Source of the DNA: JAGFIY01 sp964499285
GTDB lineage: Bacteria > Bacteroidota > Ignavibacteria > Ignavibacteriales > Melioribacteraceae
Assembly (NCBI GenBank): GCA_964499285.1
Contig: CAZCLA010000002.1
Span: 1-64,000, forward strand
DNA length: 64,000 nucleotides
Reading direction: 5' to 3'
A program made the position numbers and the translations under genes. This document shows positions 35,142 to 43,815 of this stretch, one piece after another; positions within the stretch are counted from its first letter, which is position 1, and each line of letters starts with the position of its first letter. A model generated the notes under the pieces. It saw only the letters and a list, made by a program, of their open reading frames with translations. It was not told where the DNA came from and did not search any database.

Positions 35142-36125
35142 TTACGGCACTTCAACTTTATTTAATATTTCTTGAATTATTATTTCCGAATTTATTTCTT
35201 CCGCTTCTGCTTCATAAGTGACGGCAACTCTGTGTCTCATCACATCCATACAAACAGCCCTTACATCTTCGGGAATTACGTAACCGCGGCGTTTAATAAA
35301 TGCCATCGCTCTTGAAGCAAGTGCGAGATTAATTGTTGCACGAGGCGAACCGCCGTAATTTATCAAATCGGACAGATTTTCCAGTCCGAAGTCCTTTGGA
35401 TTTCGTGTTGCAAAAACTATATCGAGAATATATCTTTCAATCTTTTCATCAACATAAACATCGTGGATTAATTTTCGAGCATTCATAATTTGTTCGGGTG
35501 AGATTACCTTATTAACTGAAGGAAGACTACCGCCGACATTTGCCTGCATAATTTTTAATTCTTCTTCGCGGCTTGGATAAGTAATATTTACCTTCAGCAT
35601 AAACCTATCGACCTGTGCTTCAGGGAGAGGATATGTACCCTCTTGTTCTATCGGATTTTGAGTTGCAAGAACAAGGAATGGTTCGTCTAGCAAATAAGTA
35701 TTTTCGCCAATTGTAACCTGCCTTTCCTGCATTGCTTCAAGCAGTGCACTTTGCACTTTAGCGGGGGCTCGGTTGATTTCATCAGCAAGGATAAAATTAC
35801 TGAAAATAGGACCTTTTTTTATTGTGAAATTACCTTCTTTTTGGTTATAAATCATCGTACCAATTAAGTCCGCCGGCAGCAAATCAGGTGTGAACTGAAT
35901 TCTTTGAAATCCTGCGTTCATAGATTGAGCAAGTGTTTTAATTGCGAGTGTTTTCGCTAACCCGGGAACACCTTCAAGAAGAACATGACCGTTAGAGAGC
36001 AGCCCGATTACTAATCTTTCGAGCATTGAAGTTTGTCCGACGATAACTTTTTTCACTTCATTAAAAAGAACGTCGATAAATTCGCTTTCGCGTTTGATTT
36101 TTTCGTTTAGTTCTGTTATCTCCAA
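35142..36125 (-). CDS. MoxR-family AAA+ ATPase
   Basis: A 327-residue MoxR ATPase, a chaperone-like partner of VWA proteins. It has Walker A GVPGLAKT, Walker B FILADEINRAPAKVQSALLEAMQE in pieces, and sensor/arginine elements ATQNPIEQEGTYPLPEAQVDRF. A C-terminal lid domain contains GGSPRATINLALASRA. It opens the Bat operon, which runs DUF58, DUF4381-like, batA, batB, batC, batD, BatE-like and M48. Confidence 0.95.
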   Translation of the reverse strand: MEITELNEKIKRESEFIDVLFNEVKKVIVGQTSMLERLVIGLLSNGHVLLEGVPGLAKTLAIKTLAQSMNAGFQRIQFTPDLLPADLIGTMIYNQKEGNFTIKKGPIFSNFILADEINRAPAKVQSALLEAMQERQVTIGENTYLLDEPFLVLATQNPIEQEGTYPLPEAQVDRFMLKVNITYPSREEELKIMQANVGGSLPSVNKVISPEQIMNARKLIHDVYVDEKIERYILDIVFATRNPKDFGLENLSDLINYGGSPRATINLALASRAMAFIKRRGYVIPEDVRAVCMDVMRHRVAVTYEAEAEEINSEIIIQEILNKVEVP

Positions 36126-36272
36126 TTTATTCCCTCAGATTAATTTAAAAGCAATGGTTTTCTACAAAGTTTATAGTAAAATGTTTCAGACGAACGGTGA
36201 TAAAATAAAGTTTACGGCTGGTGAAAATTTTCAAAAAATAGTTTTACGAATTTTTATTCAATATGAGAAATA

Positions 36273-37007
36273 TTATTTAACAAGTTTTCTCTGTCTTAAA
36301 ACTTCGTACAAAATTATTCCGGCCGAGACAGAAACATTCAACGACTGAATTTTTCCAAGCATCGGAATTTTAACTAGAAAGTCGCAGTGTTCCTCAATTA
36401 TCGGCCTCAAGCCTTTTTCTTCGTTCCCGAGAACAATGCCCAAAGGGATATCAAAATCGGCATCGGTATAAAATTTTTCACCTTTCAAACTGGTTCCGAC
36501 AATCCAGCAATTGCTTCGTTTGAGATCATCTATAACATGCACCATATTTTTTACCCTAGATATCCTAAGATGATTTACTGCCCCCGCCGATGTTTTATGA
36601 ACTACATCTGTTATAGGTGCGCTGTTATGTATAGTCGTAAAAATTCCATCAACTTCGCATGCTTCGGCTGTTCTTAAAATTGCTCCGAGATTATGCGTGT
36701 CCTGAATTGAATCAAGTAGAAGAAAAAGGGGATTTTTTTTCCCTGTGACGTTATCAATTATTTCTGAAGGTTCGTAATAAGTAATTTCACTTATTATTGC
36801 TACTACACCTTGATTATTTTCCTTGCTGTCATATAACTTGAATTTTACAGGAGGAAGTTTTCGTACTTTAATTCCATGCTTTTTTGCAGCAATAACAATC
36901 GTATCTATAATTTTGCCAGATTGATTAAGCGAGATTATCACCTGATCAATTTCAATATCAGAATTTATCGCTTCAAGGACAGGTTTTCTTCCGAAAATTT
37001 TTTTCAT
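36273..37007 (-). CDS. rlmB: 23S rRNA (guanosine-2'-O-)-methyltransferase RlmB-like
   Basis: A 244-residue SPOUT methyltransferase of the TrmH/RlmB family. An N-terminal substrate-binding domain (KIFGRKPVLEAI) is followed by the knot domain with motif 1 HNLGAILRTAEACEVDGIF in pieces, motif 2 LGNEEKGLRP and motif 3 IPMLGKIQSLNVSVSAGI. The target is probably G2251 of 23S rRNA, but related tRNA methylases look similar. It follows hisS by 7 bp. Confidence 0.92.
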   Translation of the reverse strand: MKKIFGRKPVLEAINSDIEIDQVIISLNQSGKIIDTIVIAAKKHGIKVRKLPPVKFKLYDSKENNQGVVAIISEITYYEPSEIIDNVTGKKNPLFLLLDSIQDTHNLGAILRTAEACEVDGIFTTIHNSAPITDVVHKTSAGAVNHLRISRVKNMVHVIDDLKRSNCWIVGTSLKGEKFYTDADFDIPLGIVLGNEEKGLRPIIEEHCDFLVKIPMLGKIQSLNVSVSAGIILYEVLRQRKLVK

Positions 37008-37014
37008 TTCGGAA

Positions 37015-38271
37015 TTATTCTAGTTTATCGATTAGTGAGTCAACGTCGGATAGTTTAGCTTCACTCTGTTCACCATTCCCCATATTTTTCACAACCATCG
37101 ATCCTCTTTTATATTCTTCACCGCCGAACATTATCACGTATTTTGCATTCAAACGATTGGCTTCCCTCATTTGTGCTTTAACGCTTCTACTCTGATAATC
37201 GAATTCAACTTTTAATTTTCTTTGTCGCAGAAGATTTCCTAACGAAACCGCTTCTTTCTCAATTTCCTTATCTATCCTAACCACATAAACATCGATGTTT
37301 TTTTCGGGGAGTTGAAGAACTTGTTCGTTTTCGCATGCCAGCAAAATTCTTTCAATACCAGCCGCAAATCCAACTCCGGGAATTTTTCTGCCGCCAAGTT
37401 GTTCGGATAAAAGATCGTAACGCCCTCCGCCGCAAAGTGCCGATTGTGATCCAACGCTTCCACTTAAAATTTCGAAGGTGGTGTCCGTATAATAATCCAA
37501 TCCTCTAACCAAAATCGGATCAATTTCAAAGGGAACTTGTGCTGCAAGAAGAATCTGTTTTACCTTCTCAAAATGTTCGAGACTCTCATTATCCAAATAT
37601 TCTAATAGAAGTGGAGCATTTTTCATGATTTCCCTGTCGCGTTCATCTTTGCTATCAAAAATTCTAAGGATGTTTGTTTCGAACCGATTCTTGCTTTCTT
37701 CCGATAGATCATTAATCTTATCCGAAAGATATTCACGCAATATCATCTTATAGTTTTCGCGGGATTGCGGAACGCCTAAACTATTGATCTTCACCGATAT
37801 ATCTTTTAGTCCAAGCATTGTGAAAATATTGAAACAGATTAAAATCATTTCCGCATCAAGCGCATGATGGGTGCTCCCCAAAGCTTCGGCACCGAACTGG
37901 TGAAATTGCCTCAGCCGCCCTGCCTGCGGTCTTTCTTGTCTAAACATCGGGGAGATGTAATAAAGTTTATTTAATCCAAACTGTTTATCCAGAGAATGCT
38001 CAAGAACCGCCCGGACGACCGAAGCAGTCATCTCCGGCTTTAGAGTTACACTTGTTTCACTTCTGTCGGTAAATGTGTACATCTCTTTGCTTACGATATC
38101 CGTTGCTTCACCAATGCCTCTTGAAAACAGTGCGGTTTCCTCAAAAATGGGTGTTCTAATTTCAGTGTAATGAAAATTTTCTAATTCTTTTCTTACTAGC
38201 TTCTCAAGAAATTGCCATTTTTCAATTTCGCCGGGTAGTATATCCTTTGTTCCGGTAATTGCTTTAATCAT
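37015..38271 (-). CDS. hisS: histidyl-tRNA synthetase
   Basis: A class II synthetase of 418 residues with motif 1 near the N-terminus (EIRTPIFEETALFSRGIGEATD in pieces), motif 2 MFRQERPQAGRLRQFHQFG, the HisA-type loops LVRGLDYYTDTTFEI and AGIERIL, and a C-terminal anticodon-binding domain. Everything expected is present. It lies between ptsN and rlmB in one probable operon. Confidence 0.97.
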   Translation of the reverse strand: MIKAITGTKDILPGEIEKWQFLEKLVRKELENFHYTEIRTPIFEETALFSRGIGEATDIVSKEMYTFTDRSETSVTLKPEMTASVVRAVLEHSLDKQFGLNKLYYISPMFRQERPQAGRLRQFHQFGAEALGSTHHALDAEMILICFNIFTMLGLKDISVKINSLGVPQSRENYKMILREYLSDKINDLSEESKNRFETNILRIFDSKDERDREIMKNAPLLLEYLDNESLEHFEKVKQILLAAQVPFEIDPILVRGLDYYTDTTFEILSGSVGSQSALCGGGRYDLLSEQLGGRKIPGVGFAAGIERILLACENEQVLQLPEKNIDVYVVRIDKEIEKEAVSLGNLLRQRKLKVEFDYQSRSVKAQMREANRLNAKYVIMFGGEEYKRGSMVVKNMGNGEQSEAKLSDVDSLIDKLE

Positions 38272-38290
38272 AATAACCTTAAAATATTTT

Positions 38291-38764
38291 TCAGCTCAGA
38301 TTGAAATATTTATTTTCTTCTTCAAAAAAAATGTCGTAAATATCTTTGCTCGATTTTGCATTTTTCAAAGCATTTCTAAATTCCTCATGATTCATCATTC
38401 TTGAAATCCTGCTAAGTAGTTTTATATGAGGTCCGACCATATTTTCTTTGCCGACCAACAGGAAAAACAAATTGACAGGGTTGCCGTCCATCGAATCAAA
38501 CTCGATGGCTTCGTTTCTTTTTCCGAATGCTGCAATAATAGAATTTACTCCGTTGGTTTTACTGTGAGGAATTGCAAATCCCAAACCGACTCCGGTTGAC
38601 ATTATGCTCTCCCTTTCTTTAACTGAATGCCTCACCAGTTCAAGATCAATTACTCTGCCATCTCCCTTCAAAAGATCTACAAGCTCATCGATAATTTCTT
38701 CTTTCGAGTTCGACATCAGATCAGCTACTATATGTTCAGGTTTTAGGATTTCTGATATTTTCAT
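38291..38764 (-). CDS. PTS IIA-like nitrogen-regulatory protein (PtsN type)
   Basis: A 157-residue EIIA(Ntr)/fructose-type IIA domain with the phospho-accepting His in GLGFAIPHSKTNGVN, plus MDGNPVNLFFLLVGKENMVGPHIKLLSRISRMM in pieces. It is the first gene of a ptsN-hisS-rlmB unit with a clear promoter upstream. No other PTS component is in the window, so a regulatory rather than transport role is likely. Confidence 0.9.
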   Translation of the reverse strand: MKISEILKPEHIVADLMSNSKEEIIDELVDLLKGDGRVIDLELVRHSVKERESIMSTGVGLGFAIPHSKTNGVNSIIAAFGKRNEAIEFDSMDGNPVNLFFLLVGKENMVGPHIKLLSRISRMMNHEEFRNALKNAKSSKDIYDIFFEEENKYFNLS

Positions 38765-38772
38765 AATTAGAA

Positions 38773-38801
38773 AAAGTATTTTGAATTTCGTTAACTGTCA
38801 A
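38773..38801 (-). promoter_or_regulatory. promoter of the ptsN-hisS-rlmB operon
   Basis: On the minus strand, TTGACA (38801-38796) and TACTTT (38778-38773) are spaced 17 bp and lie just upstream of the ATG at 38764. The -35 box is flanked by two GTTAAC hexamers (38790-38795 and 38803-38808), which may be an operator. The remaining 180 bp to the divergent gene at 38992 show no other clear element. Confidence 0.5.
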
Positions 38802-38991
38802 AGTTAACCAAGCACCAGTTTATTATCAATTTTAATGCGTCTTTTTAATTTGAATCAGTTATTTATTTCAAAATAATCAATAATAAATCATCAAAAGTCT
38901 TTTTTATCTTCTTTTTTCCTTGTTTGGCTTAGCAGTATGAATTATTTTGGAAAGACACTATTTACGATTTTTATAGAAAGTTGAGGTTTAA

Positions 38992-40695
38992 ATGGATATC
39001 CAAAACAAAAAGGTTCTTGTTCTTGGCGGATGGGGACTCGTCGGCAATGCAGTTACCCGAAAATTAGTTGCAGAAAAGCCGAAACAGATTATAGTCACTT
39101 CATTAAGAGAATACGAAGCAAAAGAGCATGTTGAAAATTTAAAAGAAGAATTTCCGGATTTACCGGATGATTATTTTATTCCATGGTGGGGGAATATTTT
39201 TGTAAGAAACGATTTTAAAGATACTGACAGATTCGAGATTCTTGCCGATCCTCAAAAGAGACAGATCTTGATGCATGATTCAATGGATGAACTTACGGAA
39301 GATCTATTACAAGCTTCATCAATTTATCAATTGATAGCGACCCACAAACCAGATATCGTTATAGACTGCATAAACTCGGCTACCGGAATTGCTTATCAAG
39401 ATATTTATACGACTTATAGAAACATAAAAAAAATTATTAAAGACAAACCTTCGGCAGAGGTTATAACAGTGGAAACCGAAAAACTGCTCTGCACACTTTA
39501 TATTCCGCAACTAATCAGGCACATCCAATTGCTTTACGGTTCAATGCAGGCAGCAAAAACTAAAATTTATATGAAAGTCGGAACAAGCGGTACTGGGGGA
39601 ATGGGTTTGAACATTCCCTATACACATAGTGAGGAAAAGCCGTCGCGTGTTCTCTTGAGTAAATCTTCAGTTGCTGGAGCTCACACTTTACTCCTATTTT
39701 TGATGGGAAGAACTCCCGAAGGACCTATTACAAAAGAAATAAAACCGACTGCTGCAATTGCTTGGAAAAAAATTCAATTTGGTGAAATAAAAAAAGGCGG
39801 TAAACCGGTTCCTTTGGTAGAGGTCAAACCTGAGGATGCAGTAAAGTTGGAAGGAAAATTAAAGCTGAAACTCGATAAAGATTTTCCTTCAACCGGCAAA
39901 AATTTTGAAGCTGTCTTTATCGACACAGGTGAAAACGGGACATTCTCAAGAGGAGAATTTGAAGCAATTACCTCGCAAGGACAAATGGAGTACGTTACAC
40001 CTGAAGAAATTGCTCAGGATGTCATATATGAAATTCGAGGCGGAAACACAGGACACGATATAATTAATGCTCTCGACAATGCAACTCTGGAGCCAACATA
40101 TCGTGCAGGCTTTATGCAGCATTATGCGGTAGAAAAACTTCAGGAATTGGAAGACCTTCATCAAAAAGAAAGCATTGCTTTCGAACTGTTAGGTCCACCG
40201 AGACTTTCAAAACTTTTATATGAAATTCACTTGCTGAAGATGTTCTGCAACAACAACTTCGAAAGAATATTAAAAGAATCACCAGAAAATCTTTCAAAAG
40301 GATTAACACAAATTTTGGAAGAAAATCATCAGCTCAGAACAGAAGTTGTTTCAATCGGCATTCCGATTTTGAAAGCGGATGGAAAATCACTGATCCGCGG
40401 AAATGTTATGAAGATTCCTCCGTATCGCGGTGAAGCAGAACTTGATGTCACACCCGAAAATGTCGATTTATGGGCAAAGGATGGCTGGATTGATCTTCGA
40501 GTTTCGAATATGGAAAAATGGCAGCACAGAATAAAAGCAATTATGGATCAAGCAAATTCAATTGCTCACGATGACACAAGTTCTATGCATGTACGAAACA
40601 AAGCATACTGGAGCAACTTTGAAAAAATTGATATCGGCAAGGTTGTTGGCTGGATATTTATTTTTGAAGAGCTAGGTTCAAGGATGAAAGCTTAG
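38992..40695 (+). CDS. Rossmann-fold protein of unknown substrate (567 aa)
   Basis: The N-terminus has an SDR/epimerase-type nucleotide-binding motif (KKVLVLGGWGLVG, residues 7-19), and HKPDIVIDCINSATGIAY looks like a Rossmann strand-loop. A second glycine-rich patch (GTSGTGGMGLNIPYTHS) lies near residue 200. The C-terminal half (about 330-567) does not recall any family to me. There is no signal peptide or membrane segment. It is monocistronic and divergent from ptsN. An NAD(P)-dependent function is probable; the substrate is unknown. Confidence 0.7.
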   Translation: MDIQNKKVLVLGGWGLVGNAVTRKLVAEKPKQIIVTSLREYEAKEHVENLKEEFPDLPDDYFIPWWGNIFVRNDFKDTDRFEILADPQKRQILMHDSMDELTEDLLQASSIYQLIATHKPDIVIDCINSATGIAYQDIYTTYRNIKKIIKDKPSAEVITVETEKLLCTLYIPQLIRHIQLLYGSMQAAKTKIYMKVGTSGTGGMGLNIPYTHSEEKPSRVLLSKSSVAGAHTLLLFLMGRTPEGPITKEIKPTAAIAWKKIQFGEIKKGGKPVPLVEVKPEDAVKLEGKLKLKLDKDFPSTGKNFEAVFIDTGENGTFSRGEFEAITSQGQMEYVTPEEIAQDVIYEIRGGNTGHDIINALDNATLEPTYRAGFMQHYAVEKLQELEDLHQKESIAFELLGPPRLSKLLYEIHLLKMFCNNNFERILKESPENLSKGLTQILEENHQLRTEVVSIGIPILKADGKSLIRGNVMKIPPYRGEAELDVTPENVDLWAKDGWIDLRVSNMEKWQHRIKAIMDQANSIAHDDTSSMHVRNKAYWSNFEKIDIGKVVGWIFIFEELGSRMKA

Positions 40696-40703
40696 TTTTT
40701 TTA

Positions 40704-40792
40704 ATAGAGGCTGTATAAATATCTTAGCTGAAATACGACGCTTAGATTAGTAAATAGTATTCAAATAGTAATTATTTTTATACAGCCTCTAT
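40704..40792. repeat. MITE-like element or long hairpin with 16-bp perfect inverted repeats
   Basis: ATAGAGGCTGTATAAA (40704-40719) and its exact reverse complement (40777-40792) enclose 57 AT-rich bases with no coding capacity. It starts 8 bp after the stop of the preceding gene. The GAGGCTGTATAAA ends resemble terminal repeats of some IS-related MITEs, and an AT dinucleotide flanks both ends. A 57-nt loop is long for an intrinsic terminator, though it could also act as one. No second copy was seen in the window. Confidence 0.55.
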
Positions 40793-40939
40793 ATTTTAAA
40801 AAATCAATCGAATACGATTTCACCTATATCAAGCTATTAAATTATTTTTACTTGATTGACAATCACTCGACCCTCCCAAAAATATCAGCGTTGTTTGATA
40901 ATCAATTTACTTGGACAAATACTGATTTGTAGATCGGGT

Positions 40940-41221
40940 TCAAATCTCTGTCAATTTGTGAACTTTCAATTCGAACAAGCTTTCAATTCCTTTAAATGTA
41001 TCTTTGAAACGCTCGGTGTTCATATGAGCTTGAAGGTCTTCTTCTGATTCCCAGTTTTCATACAGCATTAATATGTTCGCATCATCGTTATCGAGATAAA
41101 ACGTATAATCGACACAACCTTTTTCATTTCTCGTAGGTTCAACAAGATTTAATAATTCCTTTTTCACTCTGTCAGTTTGTTCGAGAAGTTTGAATTCAGC
41201 TATAATTGTTACGTATTGCAT
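40940..41221 (-). CDS. antibiotic-biosynthesis-monooxygenase-fold protein (YgiN-like)
   Basis: A 93-residue ABM-domain protein: EFKLLEQTDRVKKELLNLVEPTRNEKGCVDY in pieces, then LMLYENWESEEDLQAHMNTERFK, the standard ferredoxin-like dimeric alpha/beta barrel. Small ABM proteins include quinol monooxygenases and many of unknown function. It starts 2 bp after uxaE and ends the phytase-uxaE unit, so it is probably under the same operator. Its role in inositol catabolism is unclear. Confidence 0.82.
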   Translation of the reverse strand: MQYVTIIAEFKLLEQTDRVKKELLNLVEPTRNEKGCVDYTFYLDNDDANILMLYENWESEEDLQAHMNTERFKDTFKGIESLFELKVHKLTEI

Positions 41222-41223
41222 AG

Positions 41224-42477
41224 TTACTCCACGGGGAAAATTCTTTTAATATGTCTTTCCAAAATATTTTCTTGAACATTTTCGGAAATTTTTTCTTTGT
41301 CTTTAACCAATGCGTTGAGATATTTGTCGCCCAATTCAGCTGCGATTTTGTAGCTCACATGCAGCATTTGTCTAAAATGCTTACTGTAGTTTTCGTTTGA
41401 TAAATCGTGACGCAGCGTTTGGGCAAACTTATTTCCGTTCCAACCTTTTACTTCCGCAGGTGATGGAAGTAATTTTGAATCAATATCTATAACGGTTTTG
41501 TAGGGACCGCAAAGTTCGTCAAATCTTTCAAAAGCCTTGATGTAGATTTCTTTCGCCATTGCAAGTCCATCACCTTCGGAAATGGCTAAGCCGATTAATT
41601 CTTCCAGCCAAGTTGTACCTGCAGTTTTAATGTGCAGACCGGCGTTATATTTTTCAAGCGCTTCTTTTATCGGTTTGTAAATCGAGAACTTATCACTTCC
41701 GGAATGGACACTCAGTTTTAAATCTTTTGGTAGATTGAAAATGTCAACCGCTTTGGCAATCACCATTAAATCGAGTTCAAATTCTTTTTGAAATCTATCA
41801 ACATCCCCTACGTAATCAACCCCTTTATTAAATCTGCCGGAAAATTTAGGTGCGATTGTCTGAACCGGAATTTTTTCGGAAGCGATAGCAGAAAGTATAA
41901 AAAACAATTCGGAGGGACTCTGAGGTTCATCGGTTTCATCCATAGAAACTTCTGTAACAAAATTACCTTCCCCTTTTAACTCTACTATTTTTCTATAAAT
42001 TTTACTGGCTTGTTTAACTGCCGACAAATATTTTTTACCGGCATCTTCAATTGTTTTTTCCGTTATAATAATTTTGAGTGAGGAACTTGGTAATTCTAAC
42101 TCTCCAATAAACTTTTTGTTTTCCGATAAAAATTTTTCGAGTTCTTCTGTTTCAGGTGAGATGCCGATCGAATCGGCAACATCAATCGTATAAAAATCGG
42201 ATGATTCAATAAACAGTTCGACGGTTTCCAATCCTATATGATCGGCATCAACAAAATAATTTCCTTTCCAACTAAGAGACTTTACAGCCTCGTCGGCTTT
42301 CAACCTTGTATTCGATGGTTGACTGTGAATTATTTGGTGTTCCCTATATGATTTGTTCCACACAGGGGTAATATCAATTCCCAATTCTTTTGCATTGATA
42401 AGTGCTTTGAGTTGGGCTTCCGCTTGATGACCAAATCTATCACCAATGCCCATCGAATATTTGCCAAGGTTTTTCAT
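41224..42477 (-). CDS. uxaE: tagaturonate/fructuronate epimerase (UxaE family)
   Basis: UxaE interconverts D-tagaturonate and D-fructuronate, allowing hexuronate catabolism through mannonate; it was first described in Thermotoga. The 417-residue protein matches the family in its opening (GIGDRFGHQAEAQLKAL), FVDADHIGLETVELFI, FVTEVSMDETDEPQSP, KFSGRFNKGVDYVGD and LSVHSGSDKFSIYKPI. It lies 3 bp after the phytase gene and 2 bp before the ABM gene. IolO, encoded 16 kb away under the same presumed regulator, would supply tagaturonate. UxuA/UxuB-type enzymes for the following steps are not in the window. Confidence 0.87.
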   Translation of the reverse strand: MKNLGKYSMGIGDRFGHQAEAQLKALINAKELGIDITPVWNKSYREHQIIHSQPSNTRLKADEAVKSLSWKGNYFVDADHIGLETVELFIESSDFYTIDVADSIGISPETEELEKFLSENKKFIGELELPSSSLKIIITEKTIEDAGKKYLSAVKQASKIYRKIVELKGEGNFVTEVSMDETDEPQSPSELFFILSAIASEKIPVQTIAPKFSGRFNKGVDYVGDVDRFQKEFELDLMVIAKAVDIFNLPKDLKLSVHSGSDKFSIYKPIKEALEKYNAGLHIKTAGTTWLEELIGLAISEGDGLAMAKEIYIKAFERFDELCGPYKTVIDIDSKLLPSPAEVKGWNGNKFAQTLRHDLSNENYSKHFRQMLHVSYKIAAELGDKYLNALVKDKEKISENVQENILERHIKRIFPVE

Positions 42478-42480
42478 TTT

Positions 42481-43599
42481 TTATAATCCGTAATTTTCTG
42501 TGCTTAATACTTTTTTACCAATAATATCATCCCAACTATAGATTTGGAAAGTTTTATTGTCGGACATTGCAACGAACATACCGTTCGGGAACTTCGGGCC
42601 CAAATTTACATTAGTAACTTCCGAACCGTCGCTGTTGTTTGTCATAACATTAACAATCTTGACAAGTTTGTGTTTATGCGGATTCGCCGGAACATTGTCT
42701 TCAGGATCTTCGGGATCAAAAATAGCAGGTGTTCCTTCTCTTAGATATATCCTAAATCTATTTGCGGATTGATCCGAAACTAAAATATAACCTGTTCCCT
42801 CTCCGGTTGAATAAATAGAAATACCCTCATTATCTTCCCAATAATCTTTTGTATCAATAATTCCTAATTCTTTGTTTGCATCGGGTAAATCCGGATCGGC
42901 ATAATATTTACGAACACCAAATTGTTCATCCGAATAATAAACATAACCCAGAGGATCATCTACTGCAATTGATTCAACTTCTTTCAGTCCGCTGAAATTA
43001 CCGAATTGCCTAACCTTCTCAGCAATTACATTTCCATTTCCATCATCTTTAAGGAGGAACTGCCACAAATAATTTTCGGTTGGACCTTCTTTTGGACTGA
43101 CTATAGCAAATATTGCTCCGTCACTTGGTCGTTTGTAAAGACTAATACCCATCGGTGCAACCAAACCTTCTGCCCCTATTCCACCGTTGTCAATTGGTTT
43201 CATATCAGGCAGACTGAATACTCTAAGTTTATTATTATATCTCTCTGTCAGAACTGCGATATCAATTTCTTTACCGTTCAGCATAAACCCGTATTCAACA
43301 TCAACGTTATTGGGACGATTGATATTTCTGACTGTTTTTTCTTCAATAACTTTACCCTCTAAATTAAATACGTATATAGCACCATCTTCGTCTTTATCTG
43401 TACCTAAAATTAAACTCTGGGATACATCGTTAGGGTTAATCCATATAGCAGGATCATCAGAATCCCATTTGACCGTATCTGTAACGGTAACCGGTTCAAC
43501 TACATCGCTGCATTCCTTTGGAGGATTGCTGCATCCAAATTGCAGAAGTAGAGCTGAACTAAGAATAAATAGCCAAAAATTATTTAGTGTTGATTTCAT
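42481..43599 (-). CDS. beta-propeller phytase, lipoprotein
   Basis: Phytases of this fold remove phosphates from phytate (myo-inositol hexakisphosphate), using calcium. The 372-residue protein has a lipoprotein signal (LLLQFGC, Cys about 23) and the six-bladed propeller landmarks: DDPAIWINP, LGTDKDEDGAIYVF, RPNNVDVEYGF, VESIAVDDPLGYVYYSDE, DNEGISIYSTGEGTGYILVSDQ and PNGMFVAMSDN. It is anchored to the outer membrane or periplasm. It is the first gene of a unit with uxaE and the ABM gene, under an operator-containing promoter. The TonB receptor gene lies directly upstream on the same strand. Confidence 0.93.
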   Translation of the reverse strand: MKSTLNNFWLFILSSALLLQFGCSNPPKECSDVVEPVTVTDTVKWDSDDPAIWINPNDVSQSLILGTDKDEDGAIYVFNLEGKVIEEKTVRNINRPNNVDVEYGFMLNGKEIDIAVLTERYNNKLRVFSLPDMKPIDNGGIGAEGLVAPMGISLYKRPSDGAIFAIVSPKEGPTENYLWQFLLKDDGNGNVIAEKVRQFGNFSGLKEVESIAVDDPLGYVYYSDEQFGVRKYYADPDLPDANKELGIIDTKDYWEDNEGISIYSTGEGTGYILVSDQSANRFRIYLREGTPAIFDPEDPEDNVPANPHKHKLVKIVNVMTNNSDGSEVTNVNLGPKFPNGMFVAMSDNKTFQIYSWDDIIGKKVLSTENYGL

Positions 43600-43683
43600 A
43601 ATATTACATCCTCTCAGATAGTTAGTTGTTAGTCATTAAATCGATTGAAAACAGGACTTTTTGAAGTAAAAGCAAAAAATTCA

Positions 43684-43724
43684 TTTGTATAGACAAATAT
43701 ACAAAAACCTAAAAAATCTGACAA
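43684..43724 (-). promoter_or_regulatory. promoter and operator (site A) of the phytase-uxaE unit
   Basis: On the minus strand, TTGTCA (43724-43719) and TATATT (43701-43696) are spaced 17 bp. The operator core GTATAGAC/GTCTATAC (43687-43694) begins 1 bp downstream of the -10 box, within the extended palindrome TTTGTATAGACAAA (43684-43697). The core fits the GTMTAKAC consensus of HutC/AraR-type GntR regulators. Binding there would block RNA polymerase. Two further promoters in this window have the same arrangement. Confidence 0.75.
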
Positions 43725-43729
43725 ATAGA

Positions 43730-43748
43730 AGATACAATGATTGTATCT
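43730..43748. promoter_or_regulatory. second inverted repeat upstream of the phytase promoter
   Basis: AGATACAAT and ATTGTATCT form a perfect 9+9 palindrome around a single G, just upstream of the phytase -35 box. The TTGTATC half-site resembles the TTGTATA half of the operators, so it could be an auxiliary site for the same or another regulator. Direct evidence is limited to the symmetry and position. Confidence 0.45.
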
Positions 43749-43761
43749 AATTGATAATAAT

Positions 43762-43785
43762 ACAGCGCCTCCGAAGAAGCGCTGT
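43762..43785 (-). terminator. hairpin after the TonB receptor gene, weak terminator
   Basis: ACAGCGC (43762-43768) pairs with GCGCTGT (43779-43785) around a 10-nt loop, about 30 bp past the receptor stop. In the minus direction it is followed by the moderately T-rich TATTATTATC. It would separate the receptor transcript from the phytase promoter. Confidence 0.5.
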
Positions 43786-43815
43786 TATAACCAAACAAAG
43801 GAAGGGGAGGAAAAT

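Noticed and set aside
40936..40952. GGTTCAAATC resembling a tRNA T-loop
   Set aside because: The flanking five-base arms do not pair and no acceptor, D or anticodon arm can be drawn; it also overlaps the end of the ABM gene.
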